DNA of 64,000 bases from an uncultured Bacteroidales bacterium. GTDB lineage: Bacteria > Bacteroidota > Bacteroidia > Bacteroidales > Bacteroidaceae. Positions 25,445 through 37,286 of this stretch are shown piece by piece. The DNA is taken from positions 1 to 64,000 of the forward strand of contig CADBXL010000009.1 of assembly GCA_902798615.1 (NCBI GenBank), written 5' to 3'. Below the pieces are notes generated by a model. The model saw nothing but the letters and a program-made list of their open reading frames with translations, searched no databases and was not told where the DNA came from. A program made the position numbers and the translations under genes. Numbering within the stretch: position 1 is the first letter of the stretch; each line of letters opens with the position of its first letter.

Positions 25445-25521
25445 ATCGCTTTTATGTTGCTTTTATGCTGCTCTTATGTAGCTCTTATTTGACTCTTATG
25501 TTGCTCTTATGTAGCTCTTAA
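25445..25521. repeat. 11-bp tandem array (seven units, complement of ATAAGAGC type)
   Basis: Seven units of 11 bp end in TTAT (GTTGCTTTTAT, GCTGCTCTTAT, GTAGCTCTTAT, TTGACTCTTAT and so on). The array starts 6 bases after the pnuC stop and runs directly into a 20-bp perfect inverted repeat. Confidence 0.88.
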
Positions 25522-25583
25522 CCAAACTCGATGGTACTCTTATTCTGAATAAGACTCAGAACGGAGTACCATCGAGTTTGGTT
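25520..25583. terminator. Bidirectional hairpin between pnuC and FKBP gene
   Basis: AACCAAACTCGATGGTACTC (25520-25539) is followed by its exact complement at 25564-25583 with a 24-base loop. It lies between convergent genes and probably terminates both. Confidence 0.75.
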
Positions 25584-25603
25584 AGGTATTATAACGGATG
25601 TTC

Positions 25604-26287
25604 TTATTGGAACTTTGGGAGACTCTCTCCTGCGTGAACGTAGTCAACGAGAGTCAGGTCGAATTTCAGTATGCTATATGCTGGTATTGTTGAACCCGTA
25701 GCATTACCGTTATTGTTTTTGGGAGTGTAATCTTGAGTTCCGTAACCGAGGGGGTATGGGATATAAACCATCCAGCGGTCACCCTTGTGCATATTCATAA
25801 GCGCTGTTGTGAAACCGGAAATCACATTTGATACGGAAAAATCCCTTGGTATCATCGTCTTCAGGTTGTAGTCGCCTGTCCAGGATGAATCAAACTGAAA
25901 TCCGTTTACATAGCTTGTGCTTGGAATGAAATTGCCTCTGTAATGAACACGGGCTGTGTCGCTGAAGATCGGGCTTTCCTTACCAGTTCCCTCTGTTTCT
26001 ACGTGAACGACGATGAAATCGGTCTTCGCCTTTGCGGAAAGAGATTCCTTCGAATAGACAGGAATAATCTTCCAACTATCATCACCAGACTTGATAGCAG
26101 TCTCAGCCTGAGAGTATATATTATTGAAAAACTTATCGTTACGCTCCTGCCAGTTCTCAAATTCGTCTTCCGTTTCATTGCTCTCGCTACATGATGTCAT
26201 ACTGATGATGCCTGCGAAAGCCATGAGGAAGAGAAAATATTTGCCGGCAGCAGAGATACTGCCGGCAATAATATTACTGATATTCAT
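25604..26287 (-). CDS. FKBP-type peptidyl-prolyl isomerase, lipoprotein
   Basis: 227 residues. A lipoprotein signal (FAGIISMTSC, Cys near residue 33) is followed by a linker and an FKBP domain (about 95-220) with DTARVHYRGNFIPS, FDSSW, GFTTALMNMHKGDRWMVYIPYPLGYG and the final strand FDLTLVDYVHAG. The family catalyses proline isomerisation and assists folding of exported proteins; location is the periplasmic face of a membrane. Its ATG shares a base with the glyS stop (TAATG), so the two form an operon with translational coupling. A loop insert rich in Asn (PKNNNGNATGS) replaces part of the usual active-site loop. Confidence 0.88.
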   Translation of the reverse strand: MNISNIIAGSISAAGKYFLFLMAFAGIISMTSCSESNETEDEFENWQERNDKFFNNIYSQAETAIKSGDDSWKIIPVYSKESLSAKAKTDFIVVHVETEGTGKESPIFSDTARVHYRGNFIPSTSYVNGFQFDSSWTGDYNLKTMIPRDFSVSNVISGFTTALMNMHKGDRWMVYIPYPLGYGTQDYTPKNNNGNATGSTIPAYSILKFDLTLVDYVHAGESLPKFQ

Positions 26288-27825
26288 TACTGAAGCTTCT
26301 TAAGAAGTGAAGTGATAGAAACCTGATCCTCGATGATGCCCTGAAGCTCAGAGATTGCTACACGCTTCTGCTCCATAGAGTCACGGTAACGAAGGGTTAC
26401 GGTGTTGTCCTCAAGAGTCTGGTGGTCAACTGTTACGCAGAAAGGAGTACCGATGGCATCCTGACGGCGGTAACGCTTACCAATCTGATCCTTCTCCTCG
26501 TACTTACAGTTGAAGTGGAACTTCAGCTGGTCCTGAATCTCACGAGCCTTCTCTGGCAGGCCGTCCTTCTTTGTGAGAGGGAAGATAGCGAGCTTGACAG
26601 GAGCAAGGGCTGCAGGGAGGTGGAGAACGGTACGTGTCTCGCCATTCTCAAGCTGCTCCTCCTCGTAAGAGTGGCACATGATAGAGAGGAACATACGGTC
26701 AACACCGATAGAGGTCTCGATAACGTATGGAGTGTATGATGTGTTCTCTTCTGGGTCGAAGTACTCAATCTTCTTGCCAGAGAACTTAGCATGCTGGCTA
26801 AGGTCGAAGTTGGTACGAGAGTGGATACCCTCAACCTCCTTGAAGCCGAATGGCATGCGGAACTCGATATCTGTAGCTGCATTAGCATAGTGAGCCAGCT
26901 TGTCGTGGTCGTGGAAACGGTAGTTCTCAGCACCGAAGCCGAGGTTCTGGTGCCACTTCATACGTGTTTCCTTCCACTTAGCGAACCAGTCAAGCTCTGT
27001 ACCTGGCTTGATGAAGAACTGCATCTCCATCTGCTCGAACTCACGCATACGGAAGATGAACTGACGGGCAACGATCTCGTTACGGAAAGCCTTACCGATC
27101 TGAGCGATACCGAATGGAATCTTCATACGGCCGGTCTTCTGTACGTTGAGGTAGTTTACGAAGATACCCTGAGCAGTCTCAGGACGAAGATATACCTTCA
27201 TTGAACCCTCTGCGCTTGCACCCATCTCAGTAGCGAACATGAGGTTGAACTGACGAACGTCTGTCCAGTTCTTTGTTCCAGAGATAGGACATACAATCTC
27301 CTCATCGATGATAATCTGCTTTAGGGCCTCAAGGTCTGGTCCCTGCATAGCTTCGTGATAACGTGCATGAAGGTCGTCATATTTCTTTTGGTTCTCGAGG
27401 ACGCGTGCGTTGGTCTGGCGGAACTGAGCCTCGTCAAAGCTGTCACCGAACTTCTTCTGAGCCTTTGCAATCTCCTTAGCGATCTTATCCTCGTACTTTG
27501 CCATCTGCTCCTCGATGAGCACGTCGGCGCGGTAACGCTTCTTTGAGTCGCGGTTGTCGATGAGAGGGTCGTTGAAAGCATCAACGTGTCCTGATGCCTT
27601 CCAGATTGTTGGGTGCATGAAAATGCTTGAGTCGATACCTACGATATTGTCGTGAAGGAGAACCATTGACTGCCACCAATACTGCTTGATGTTGTTCTTC
27701 ATCTCCACACCATTCTGAGCGTAGTCGTAAACTGCGCCAAGACCATCGTAAATCTCACTTGAAGGGAATACGAAACCATATTCCTTGCAATGACTTACGA
27801 TCTTCTTAAAAACGTCTTCTGCCAT
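26287..27825 (-). CDS. glyS: Glycyl-tRNA synthetase, dimeric type
   Basis: 512 residues. It is the alpha2 (GRS1-type) class II enzyme, not the heterotetrameric form. The opening FKKIVSHCKEYGFVFPSSEIYDG, motif 2 region EIVARQFIFRMREFEQMEMQFF and motif 3 SIGVDRMFLSI are all present, followed by the anticodon-binding domain. It charges tRNA-Gly. A helical insert rich in Lys/Glu (KYEDKIAKEIAKAQKKFGDS) sits after motif 1. It is followed by the coupled FKBP gene, and its leader carries a 9-unit 7-bp array downstream of a minus-strand promoter. Confidence 0.97.
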   Translation of the reverse strand: MAEDVFKKIVSHCKEYGFVFPSSEIYDGLGAVYDYAQNGVEMKNNIKQYWWQSMVLLHDNIVGIDSSIFMHPTIWKASGHVDAFNDPLIDNRDSKKRYRADVLIEEQMAKYEDKIAKEIAKAQKKFGDSFDEAQFRQTNARVLENQKKYDDLHARYHEAMQGPDLEALKQIIIDEEIVCPISGTKNWTDVRQFNLMFATEMGASAEGSMKVYLRPETAQGIFVNYLNVQKTGRMKIPFGIAQIGKAFRNEIVARQFIFRMREFEQMEMQFFIKPGTELDWFAKWKETRMKWHQNLGFGAENYRFHDHDKLAHYANAATDIEFRMPFGFKEVEGIHSRTNFDLSQHAKFSGKKIEYFDPEENTSYTPYVIETSIGVDRMFLSIMCHSYEEEQLENGETRTVLHLPAALAPVKLAIFPLTKKDGLPEKAREIQDQLKFHFNCKYEEKDQIGKRYRRQDAIGTPFCVTVDHQTLEDNTVTLRYRDSMEQKRVAISELQGIIEDQVSITSLLKKLQ

Positions 27826-27861
27826 TTTTTTCTTTGATTATATTTTGTCGTTTATTTTTTT

Positions 27862-27924
27862 GACTAAGGGATAAAGTCTATGGTCGAAGGTCTAAAGTCT
27901 TTTGCCTTTGACCTTTCCCCTTTG
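27862..27924 (-). repeat. 7-bp-period array in the glyS 5' leader
   Basis: Nine consecutive heptamers (GACTAAG, GGATAAA, GTCTATG, GTCGAAG, GTCTAAA, GTCTTTT, GCCTTTG, ACCTTTC, CCCTTTG). The first and last halves are roughly complementary and can fold back. The array lies between the glyS -7 box (27937-27944) and its start codon (27825). Confidence 0.75.
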
Positions 27925-27936
27925 TAGTTTAGTGTG

Positions 27937-27968
27937 CAAAATTACACTTTTTTTTTGAATTATCCAAC
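27937..27968 (-). promoter_or_regulatory. Promoter of glyS
   Basis: The minus strand reads GTTG (27965-27968), a 20-bp spacer, then TAATTTTG (27937-27944). One -33 mismatch. Confidence 0.5.
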
Positions 27969-28035
27969 ATGGAAATGTATTTTTCCGATGTTTTCGTTTT
28001 TTTTAGCATAAAAAATGGAAACAATGAGGATAAAT

Positions 28036-28067
28036 TTTGGATAAATCATGGGATTTTATTATCTTTG
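28036..28067 (+). promoter_or_regulatory. Promoter of the GH105 gene
   Basis: TTTG (28036-28039), a 20-bp spacer and TATCTTTG (28060-28067) match the consensus exactly, 60 bases upstream of the GH105 ATG. Confidence 0.75.
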
Positions 28068-28126
28068 CAAAGATTATTCTTTTATTAACTAAATTAAAAC
28101 CATTTAGAAACTGACCTGTAAAAAGT

Positions 28127-29293
28127 ATGAGAAAGACCAAATTGATGATAGCTGTCATGTTGCTGGCATGGGGTAGTGTGTCTGCCCAGAACTGGAAGCC
28201 GGAGGAGGTGAAGACTATCATTGCAAATGTCAATAATAGCTGGCAGAAACGTCATCCGGCCAATCGTGACCGTGCTTTCTGGGATCCGGCTGTCTATCAT
28301 ACAGGTAATATGGAGGCATATTTCCTTTTCAATGAAAGTGCTGATGAGAAGGAACGCAAGACTGCCGACAGATGGCGTAAGTATTCCAAGCAGTGGGGAG
28401 AACGTAATTTCTTCCAAGGTGCTTCGGAAATAGACCCTGCAAAGTGGCGATACAAGAACTATGGTGAAGGATCTCAGTATGTGCTCTTCGGCGACTGGCA
28501 GATATGTTTCCAGACATATATCGACCTCTATAATGATGCCCTTACAAAGAAAAGCTACAATCCAAGATATATCCATCGCCCTAAGGAGGTTATGAGCTAT
28601 GAGAAACGTAGCAAGGCGAATGACTACTGGTGGTGGGCTGATGCCCTCTATATGGTGATGCCTGTCATGACAAAGATGTATCTCCTTACTGGTGATGAGG
28701 GGTATCTCGACAAGATGTACGAGAACTGGAAATACTGCAACTCTATCATGTATGATAAGGAAACAGGACTCTATTTCCGTGACGGTAAATATGTATATCC
28801 CAAGCATAAGACGGCAAATGGAAAGAAAGATTTCTGGGCTCGTGGCGACGGTTGGGTAATGGCTGCTTTTGCCAAGGTTTTGAAGGATCTCCCCAAGGAC
28901 TATAAGCATCGTCAGGAGATAATACAGTATTATCAGAAACTTGCTGCCGCTATCGTGGCTTGCCAACAGGAGGAAGGATATTGGACTCGCTCTCTCCTTG
29001 ATCCTGAACAGGCTCCTGGACGCGAGACTTCTGGCACCGCCCTGAACTGCTACGGCCTTCTCTGGGGTATCAATAACGGTATTCTGTCAAAGACATATCT
29101 TCCTGCTGCAAAGAAGGCATGGGAGTATCTTGCAACCATTGCCCTTCAGAAGAACAACACCGTGGGGTATGTTCAGCCTATAGGCGAGAAGGCTATCCCC
29201 GGACAGGTGGTAGATCAGGAGTCTGTAACCAATTTCGGTACAGGTGCTTTTCTCCTTGCCGCCTGTGAGTATTATCGTACCATAACTAAATAG
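28127..29293 (+). CDS. GH105 unsaturated rhamnogalacturonyl hydrolase
   Basis: 388 residues with a signal peptide (MRKTKLMIAVMLLAWGSVSA then Q). It is an (alpha/alpha)6 barrel enzyme: the GH88/GH105 hallmarks FWARGDGWVMAAFAKVL, ANDYWWWADALYMVMPVMTKM and ETSGTALNCYGLLWGINNG are present. The family removes the 4,5-unsaturated uronic acid left by polysaccharide lyases on rhamnogalacturonan oligomers. Predicted location is the periplasm. It precedes a GH2 beta-galactosidase by 30 bases and both probably form an operon from the strong promoter at 28036. No lyase gene is present in the window, so its substrate must be produced elsewhere. Confidence 0.92.
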   Translation: MRKTKLMIAVMLLAWGSVSAQNWKPEEVKTIIANVNNSWQKRHPANRDRAFWDPAVYHTGNMEAYFLFNESADEKERKTADRWRKYSKQWGERNFFQGASEIDPAKWRYKNYGEGSQYVLFGDWQICFQTYIDLYNDALTKKSYNPRYIHRPKEVMSYEKRSKANDYWWWADALYMVMPVMTKMYLLTGDEGYLDKMYENWKYCNSIMYDKETGLYFRDGKYVYPKHKTANGKKDFWARGDGWVMAAFAKVLKDLPKDYKHRQEIIQYYQKLAAAIVACQQEEGYWTRSLLDPEQAPGRETSGTALNCYGLLWGINNGILSKTYLPAAKKAWEYLATIALQKNNTVGYVQPIGEKAIPGQVVDQESVTNFGTGAFLLAACEYYRTITK

Positions 29294-29323
29294 TCTTGAA
29301 AAATAAATTGCTATAAAACATAA

Positions 29324-32572
<3,249 letters not shown>

Positions 32573-32573
32573 T

Positions 32574-32660
32574 GAAAATGAAAAATGAAAAGTGAAAAGT
32601 GAAAAATGAGAAATAGTAGCATGTATTTCATTATTTTATAATTTTTCATTTTTCATTTAA
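32574..32660. repeat. 7-bp-period array (AAAANTG type) with complementary arm
   Basis: Heptamers GAAAATG, AAAAATG, AAAAGTG, AAAAGTG, AAAAATG start 2 bases after the GH2 stop. A complementary arm (CATTTTTCATTT region, 32641-32660) follows 25 bases later, so the 100-bp GH2/metallophosphoesterase gap can fold into a long AT hairpin. Confidence 0.7.
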
Positions 32661-32671
32661 AAATTTATTAT

Positions 32672-33751
32672 ATGATAATAATCATTTCATTCCTTTTAAT
32701 AAGTGTGGGGGTAGCGTTACTCCCACACTTGGTTTATCTCGTGGCAAAGGCAATATCGCTTATTGCACATTACCATATAGCCTATAAGCCGTTCGGCTAT
32801 ACCGCTCTTGGCTTGGTAGGCTTGTGGCTCATTCTCTTCTGCTGGGGCTATTTCTTCGGCAGATACTTCCACGAGGTGAAGTCTGTTACAATTGCCTGTA
32901 AGGGGCTGCCAAAAGCGTATGACGGCTTTCGCATCGTTCAGATTTCAGATCTCCACCTTGATGGTTGGGTAGGCCATGAGGACGAGCTTCTCGGTATCGT
33001 TAATGAGATAAACGCCCTCAAGCCTGATGCCATCGTATTCACAGGTGATCTCGTGTCACTCGATGAAAGTGAACTGAAGCCTTTCGTTCCAATCCTTAGT
33101 CAGCTCAAATCTCCTAATGGCGTGGTAAGCATCATGGGCAACCATGACTATCTGCCTTACAACCGCTCCCTTTCCGATAAGGAGCGTGCCTACAAGATTT
33201 CCGACCTCCAGCGTATGCAGAGAGAAGAACTTGGATGGAAACTTCTTCTCAACGATAACTGCCCAGTCTTCCCAAAGGGCTATGATAAACCTAATCCCGC
33301 TTTCGGAACTATCAACTCCAATCCCCATAGTGATTTTTCCGTTCCCGAATCGGCTCCCTCCCTACGGGGGAGGGCGGGGGGAGAGGCCGTTTCTTTCATC
33401 GGCTGCGAGAATCAGTCCATGGGCATTCATCACGTCATTGTGCGTGGAGACCTGAAAAAAGCCTCAGAAGGCACGGAAAACCATTATCCTATTATCTTAA
33501 CCCATGATCCAACCCATTGGCGTGGTGAAATCGTTAAAGGGCGTCCTTCCCTCACGCTCTCAGGTCATACCCATGCCGGACAGTTCCGTGTTCTTGGCTG
33601 GTCTGTTGCCCGTTTCCTCTATGATGAATACGACGGCCTCTACACCGACGGCGACCACAGCCTATATGTGAACATAGGTCTTGGCGGCACCATGCCTATG
33701 CGTATCGGTGCAACCCCTGAAATCACTCTCATCACCCTCAAGGCGAAATAG
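32672..33751 (+). CDS. Membrane-anchored metallophosphoesterase with in-frame palindromic repeat insert
   Basis: 359 residues. Two N-terminal hydrophobic segments (about 1-33 and 43-66) anchor a calcineurin-like domain with all five metal motifs: QISDLHLDGW, VFTGDLVS, IMGNHDY, ILTHDPTHW and SGHTHAGQF. It resembles the YkuE/UDP-diacylglucosamine-hydrolase-like branch; the substrate is unknown. Between the GNHD and THD motifs, residues about 227-240 (SAPSLRGRAGGEAV) are encoded by a 42-bp GC-rich palindromic repeat identical to one next to recA, so the repeat was inserted without breaking the frame. It is downstream of the GH2 gene and upstream of the C10 protease on the same strand, but separated from GH2 by a repeat hairpin. 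Confidence 0.85.
   Translation: MIIIISFLLISVGVALLPHLVYLVAKAISLIAHYHIAYKPFGYTALGLVGLWLILFCWGYFFGRYFHEVKSVTIACKGLPKAYDGFRIVQISDLHLDGWVGHEDELLGIVNEINALKPDAIVFTGDLVSLDESELKPFVPILSQLKSPNGVVSIMGNHDYLPYNRSLSDKERAYKISDLQRMQREELGWKLLLNDNCPVFPKGYDKPNPAFGTINSNPHSDFSVPESAPSLRGRAGGEAVSFIGCENQSMGIHHVIVRGDLKKASEGTENHYPIILTHDPTHWRGEIVKGRPSLTLSGHTHAGQFRVLGWSVARFLYDEYDGLYTDGDHSLYVNIGLGGTMPMRIGATPEITLITLKAK
33351..33392 (+). repeat. GC-rich palindromic repeat inside a coding gene
   Basis: 42 bases identical to 16587-16628 (CGGCTCCCTCCC ... GAGAGGCCGTTT). It lies within the metallophosphoesterase reading frame and adds about 14 residues between two conserved motifs. Confidence 0.92.
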
Positions 33752-33791
33752 TGATAACGGCCACATAATCCAAATGTCTATTACAAACAAC

Positions 33792-35834
33792 ATGAAACGA
33801 TTCGTTCCAACCTTCATATTACTCATGCTTAGCACCCTCAGCTTTGCTATTGAGAAGCCGTCAGCTAATGAGATCGGCTTTGCACGCCTTATGGCTGAGA
33901 CATTTCTCAATGAGAGGGGAGCTACCATGCAGATGAACTTGCAACTGGAGGAATATACAGAGCGTCTGTTATTCTTCAACGATATGAAGACACATTCGTT
34001 TCTGCTTATGGCTCGCGATGATTATGCCTCGTTGCTCAACGATCAGGTACTTGCCTTCTCCATCGGTGTATGGCATTCAAAGGCTCGTGAGAATGAGACG
34101 TTCATGCACATGTTTGCATATTATGACAATCTGATTAAGGATATGCACGAAGGCAGGATTCCAAATGAACAGCCCTCAGAACGTCCGAATATCTACATCA
34201 GGCCTATGCTTAATAGCATACGCTGGTATCAGGCTAAATTCGATGATCTGCTTGATGGTCAGAATCGTCCCTGTCTCTATGGATGCGGTGCTGTAGCTGT
34301 AGGACAGTTGATGAAGTACTACGAATGGCCGGATAAGGCTAAAGGCAAGTTCTGTTACATAGATCCGGCAAGGAAGTTCCGTAGCATCAATCTCGAAGGG
34401 GCTACCACCACATGGGGCAATATAAACAACATCTATAACATATATAATGTCCGTAATGCTGCGCTCGATACGTTGATGAAGCGTGTAGGTCATGCCATCT
34501 GTTCCCACTATGGTCATGATGGCACCTCAAGCAACCCCCATCATTTCAAGCGTGCGTTGGTTCGTAATTTCGGCTATTCGCCCGCTATGTTCCTTGTCAA
34601 TAGTGCTTGCGTAAATGAATACACAATGGTAAACCTTATCCGCAACGACCTTAGTCAAGGTTGTCCTTGCATCCTTACAGGTGGTCACCATGTGTTTGTC
34701 TGTGATGGAATGTTTGCCGATTTCCTACACCTCAACATGGGGTGGGGCGGTTCTTTTGATGGCTGGTATCGCTTCCCTGTGGTCAGAAAGGACATAAACG
34801 AATACTCATTCATCACCACGGCATTACTTAACGTCTTCCCTGACGATGCTGTTACGCATATTAGTCGTACCATTAATGTCGAAACTCCAGGCACACTTCC
34901 CTCACTCCTCACCGAGAAGGATTATTCCAGCATATCTTCCCTGAAAATCATCGGAAAGATCAATGGTGCCGATATCCGTCTCATCCGACGAATGGCCGGT
35001 AGCTATGAGCCATGTGACTATTTCTCATGGAAAGGCATACTCACTTCTCTTGATCTCTCAGAGGCTACCATTGTCACGGATACCGTTCCTTACGTCATTG
35101 TTAATGCTAATGCCGTCAGATACAACACAAATGTGAAAGGTCGGCACTATGACTTTGCCGATATGACGGATAGTGACTGGCTTGCTTTCTGTGAAGCCAA
35201 GGCTAACGATGTCAGAAAGTATCGGATTGTCAGGGAGGATTCAATTTACTACCTACATCCCAAAACCAGTGAAGGGCAGATTGGTCTGTATATGTTCGAG
35301 AATTGCGATAATCTCAGGCAGATTATCCTTCCTAAGAATACATATCGTATCTGTCTGCGTGCCTTCTCTGGATGTTGTGCCTTGGAGGAGATTGTCCTTC
35401 CGACAGGTGTCAACGGTATTGAGAACCATTCGTTCGCACATTGTATGAGTCTTGAGAAGGTTACGGTATGTAGCGACTCGCCAATGCTCTCCTTGCAGCA
35501 GTATGTCGGCAATATCAATAATAATCCAATTTTCTACGATTGTAATCCGAGAATACAGATGGTTACTGATACCACCATGCAGACCTATGCCGACTACATG
35601 AAGCAAAAGGAGGAACTTCGTAATGCCAAGAGAGAACAGGAATATGCTCGTGCAAGAGCAGAGGCAGATAAAAAGTTGGATCTTATCCTACCTTTTCTCG
35701 CCAAGGCAATGACTAAGCAAGCTTGTCAATGCTCTTTTGGCTTAACGAAAACGTTCTTACCTATACAAACAAGAAAAAAGACACCATACGTGCACCTATG
35801 GGTACTAAGGTCATTTCCACCTATAAGATGGTGA
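33792..35834 (+). CDS. C10 (streptopain-like) cysteine protease with LRR segment, 3' end frameshifted
   Basis: 680 residues from ATG 33792, chosen because it opens the signal peptide MKRFVPTFILLMLSTLSFA. The prodomain (NEIGFARLMAETFLNERGA) and C10 catalytic features are present: Cys in YGCGAVAVGQLMKYY (near 165), His in GGHHVFVCDG (near 299-300) and LNMGWGGSFDGWYRF. Residues about 370-630 hold two beta-rich blocks and LRR_5 repeats (LRQIILPKNTYRICLRAFSGC). At 35675-35750 a 76-bp palindromic element lies in the frame; after it the reading runs out of phase and ends at 35834. A different frame beyond the element reads LTYTNKKKDTIRAPMGTK and ends at 35878, which looks like the ancestral C-terminus. 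The catalytic part is unaffected, so the enzyme may still be active. C10 proteases are secreted virulence or nutrition factors. Confidence 0.8.
   Translation: MKRFVPTFILLMLSTLSFAIEKPSANEIGFARLMAETFLNERGATMQMNLQLEEYTERLLFFNDMKTHSFLLMARDDYASLLNDQVLAFSIGVWHSKARENETFMHMFAYYDNLIKDMHEGRIPNEQPSERPNIYIRPMLNSIRWYQAKFDDLLDGQNRPCLYGCGAVAVGQLMKYYEWPDKAKGKFCYIDPARKFRSINLEGATTTWGNINNIYNIYNVRNAALDTLMKRVGHAICSHYGHDGTSSNPHHFKRALVRNFGYSPAMFLVNSACVNEYTMVNLIRNDLSQGCPCILTGGHHVFVCDGMFADFLHLNMGWGGSFDGWYRFPVVRKDINEYSFITTALLNVFPDDAVTHISRTINVETPGTLPSLLTEKDYSSISSLKIIGKINGADIRLIRRMAGSYEPCDYFSWKGILTSLDLSEATIVTDTVPYVIVNANAVRYNTNVKGRHYDFADMTDSDWLAFCEAKANDVRKYRIVREDSIYYLHPKTSEGQIGLYMFENCDNLRQIILPKNTYRICLRAFSGCCALEEIVLPTGVNGIENHSFAHCMSLEKVTVCSDSPMLSLQQYVGNINNNPIFYDCNPRIQMVTDTTMQTYADYMKQKEELRNAKREQEYARARAEADKKLDLILPFLAKAMTKQACQCSFGLTKTFLPIQTRKKTPYVHLWVLRSFPPIRW
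35675..35750 (+). repeat. 76-bp imperfect palindromic element, copy A
   Basis: It aligns with the complement of 53888-53963 with about nine mismatches in 76. The core forms a hairpin: GCCAAGGCAATGAC ... GTCAATGCTCTTTTGGC around a central AAGCAAGCTT, extended by outer TTTC/GAAA. It lies in the 3' part of the C10 protease gene and shifts its frame. Confidence 0.85.
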
Positions 35835-35906
35835 AAGGCAAGCGTGTGCTCGTAGGCAGAAAAACAGTCAAAATATGATAATAAACAAATAACTTAACCA
35901 TAAATT

Positions 35907-37244
35907 ATGAAAAAACTATTATTATTCCTGGCATTCGTGCCAATGCTCTCCGTAGCAAAGAAACCACAGCCTCAGAAAACCGACCGCGAGGTATGGGTGG
36001 ATATCATGTATCAGATGGCTGAACCCGTTATGAAGAATATGGCTGAAGGTAAGCTTCAGCAGGTTATGGATACTGCCAAAGGCAATAAGAACCTCGAACT
36101 CTCACCTACATGGGATAACCGCGACAAGAAGGTGGCATATATGGAGGCTTTCGGACGCTTGCTTGCCGGTCTTGCCCCTTGGCTCAATCTTCCTGATGAT
36201 GACACCCCTGAGTCTGCTAAGCGTAAGCAGCTCCGTGAGTGGACACGCAAGGCTATCATCAATGCCGTTGATCCGAAATCCCCCGACCGCCTCGGATGGG
36301 AGAATGGCGGTCAGACTCTCGTTGATGGCGCATACGTTGTGGAAGGCCTCTTCCGTGGCTACGACTCCCTCTGGGTGCCTCTGCCAAAGGCTACCAAGGA
36401 TCTTTATATAAAGGAGATAAAAGGTCTCCGACGCTATGACCCTCCTTACACTAACTGGCTTCTCTTCGTGGGCATGGAGGAGTGTTTCCTCAAGCTCGTT
36501 GGGGCTGACTATGACCCATATCGCGTCAAGCTCTCTCTCTCAAAGGTCGAGGAATGGTATATCGGTGACGGTCTCTATAGCGACGGACCTTCCTTCGCCT
36601 TCGACTACTACAACTCATACGTCATCCAGCCAATGTACTGCGAGTGTCTTGAGATGATAGAGAAGAGTGGGGGAAGCGGTGGCTATCTCATCTTCGACAA
36701 GAACGGAAAGCGTCGTGGCTCCAAGAACCGCCTTAATGAGGTTCGTAAGCGTATGCAGAAGTGGAGTGTCATCCTTGAGCGTTTCATCTCTCCAGAAGGC
36801 ACGTTCCCTGTTGTCGGCAGAAGCATCCCCTACCGCATGGCAACCCTCCAGCCTCTTGCCATGCTCGCATGGCAGAAACGCCTCCCGAAGGAACTCTCCG
36901 AGGGACAGGTACGCTCAGCCCTCACAGCCGTAGCCAACCGTATGTTCTACGGACAACTTGAGAACCCTGCCAAGGACGCTTCCCCCCTCTCACGCAACTA
37001 TAACGCTGGTGGATTCCTCACCATCGGTTTCGTAGGCTCTCATCCAAACGTAGCCGACTGGTACACCAACAACGGTTCTCTCTACATGACCTCCCTCGCC
37101 TTCATGGCTCTCGGTCTTCCTCCAACCGATTCCTTCTGGACCGCCCCATACGAGAAATGGACATCAAAGAAGGCTTGGGAAGGTGATGATTTCCCGAAAG
37201 ACCATAAGTGGGACATCAATCGCGAAATCCTGTATTGGGAGTAA
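35907..37244 (+). CDS. DUF2264 domain protein, probable exo-acting glycoside hydrolase
   Basis: 445 residues with a short signal peptide (MKKLLLFLAFVPMLSVA). The chain matches the DUF2264 pattern: WDNRDKKVAYMEAFGRLLAGLAPWL, FVGMEECFLKL, EWYIGDGLYSDGPSFAFDYYNSYVIQPM, LERFISPEGTFPVVGRSIPYR. It is an all-helical (alpha/alpha)6-like barrel, the fold used by lyase-linked uronide hydrolases. I recall DUF2264 proteins being linked to the GH154 beta-glucuronidase family; this is memory, not a search. It follows the C10 protease with a 28-base gap after that gene's alternative stop, ends in its own terminator and is convergent with the AraC regulator, consistent with a role in pectin or arabinogalactan use. 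Confidence 0.75.
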   Translation: MKKLLLFLAFVPMLSVAKKPQPQKTDREVWVDIMYQMAEPVMKNMAEGKLQQVMDTAKGNKNLELSPTWDNRDKKVAYMEAFGRLLAGLAPWLNLPDDDTPESAKRKQLREWTRKAIINAVDPKSPDRLGWENGGQTLVDGAYVVEGLFRGYDSLWVPLPKATKDLYIKEIKGLRRYDPPYTNWLLFVGMEECFLKLVGADYDPYRVKLSLSKVEEWYIGDGLYSDGPSFAFDYYNSYVIQPMYCECLEMIEKSGGSGGYLIFDKNGKRRGSKNRLNEVRKRMQKWSVILERFISPEGTFPVVGRSIPYRMATLQPLAMLAWQKRLPKELSEGQVRSALTAVANRMFYGQLENPAKDASPLSRNYNAGGFLTIGFVGSHPNVADWYTNNGSLYMTSLAFMALGLPPTDSFWTAPYEKWTSKKAWEGDDFPKDHKWDINREILYWE

Positions 37245-37250
37245 AAAGCA

Positions 37251-37278
37251 AAAAAGGAAGGGTAACACCTTCCTTTTT
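37251..37278 (+). terminator. Terminator after the DUF2264 gene
   Basis: GGAAGG GTAACA CCTTCC is flanked by A5 and T5 runs, directly after the stop codon. It just precedes the end of the AraC gene on the opposite strand. Confidence 0.85.
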
Positions 37279-37286
37279 CGTTCACT

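Noticed and set aside
28094-28966. Long open frame (290 codons) on the minus strand
   Set aside because: Antisense shadow of the GH105 gene.
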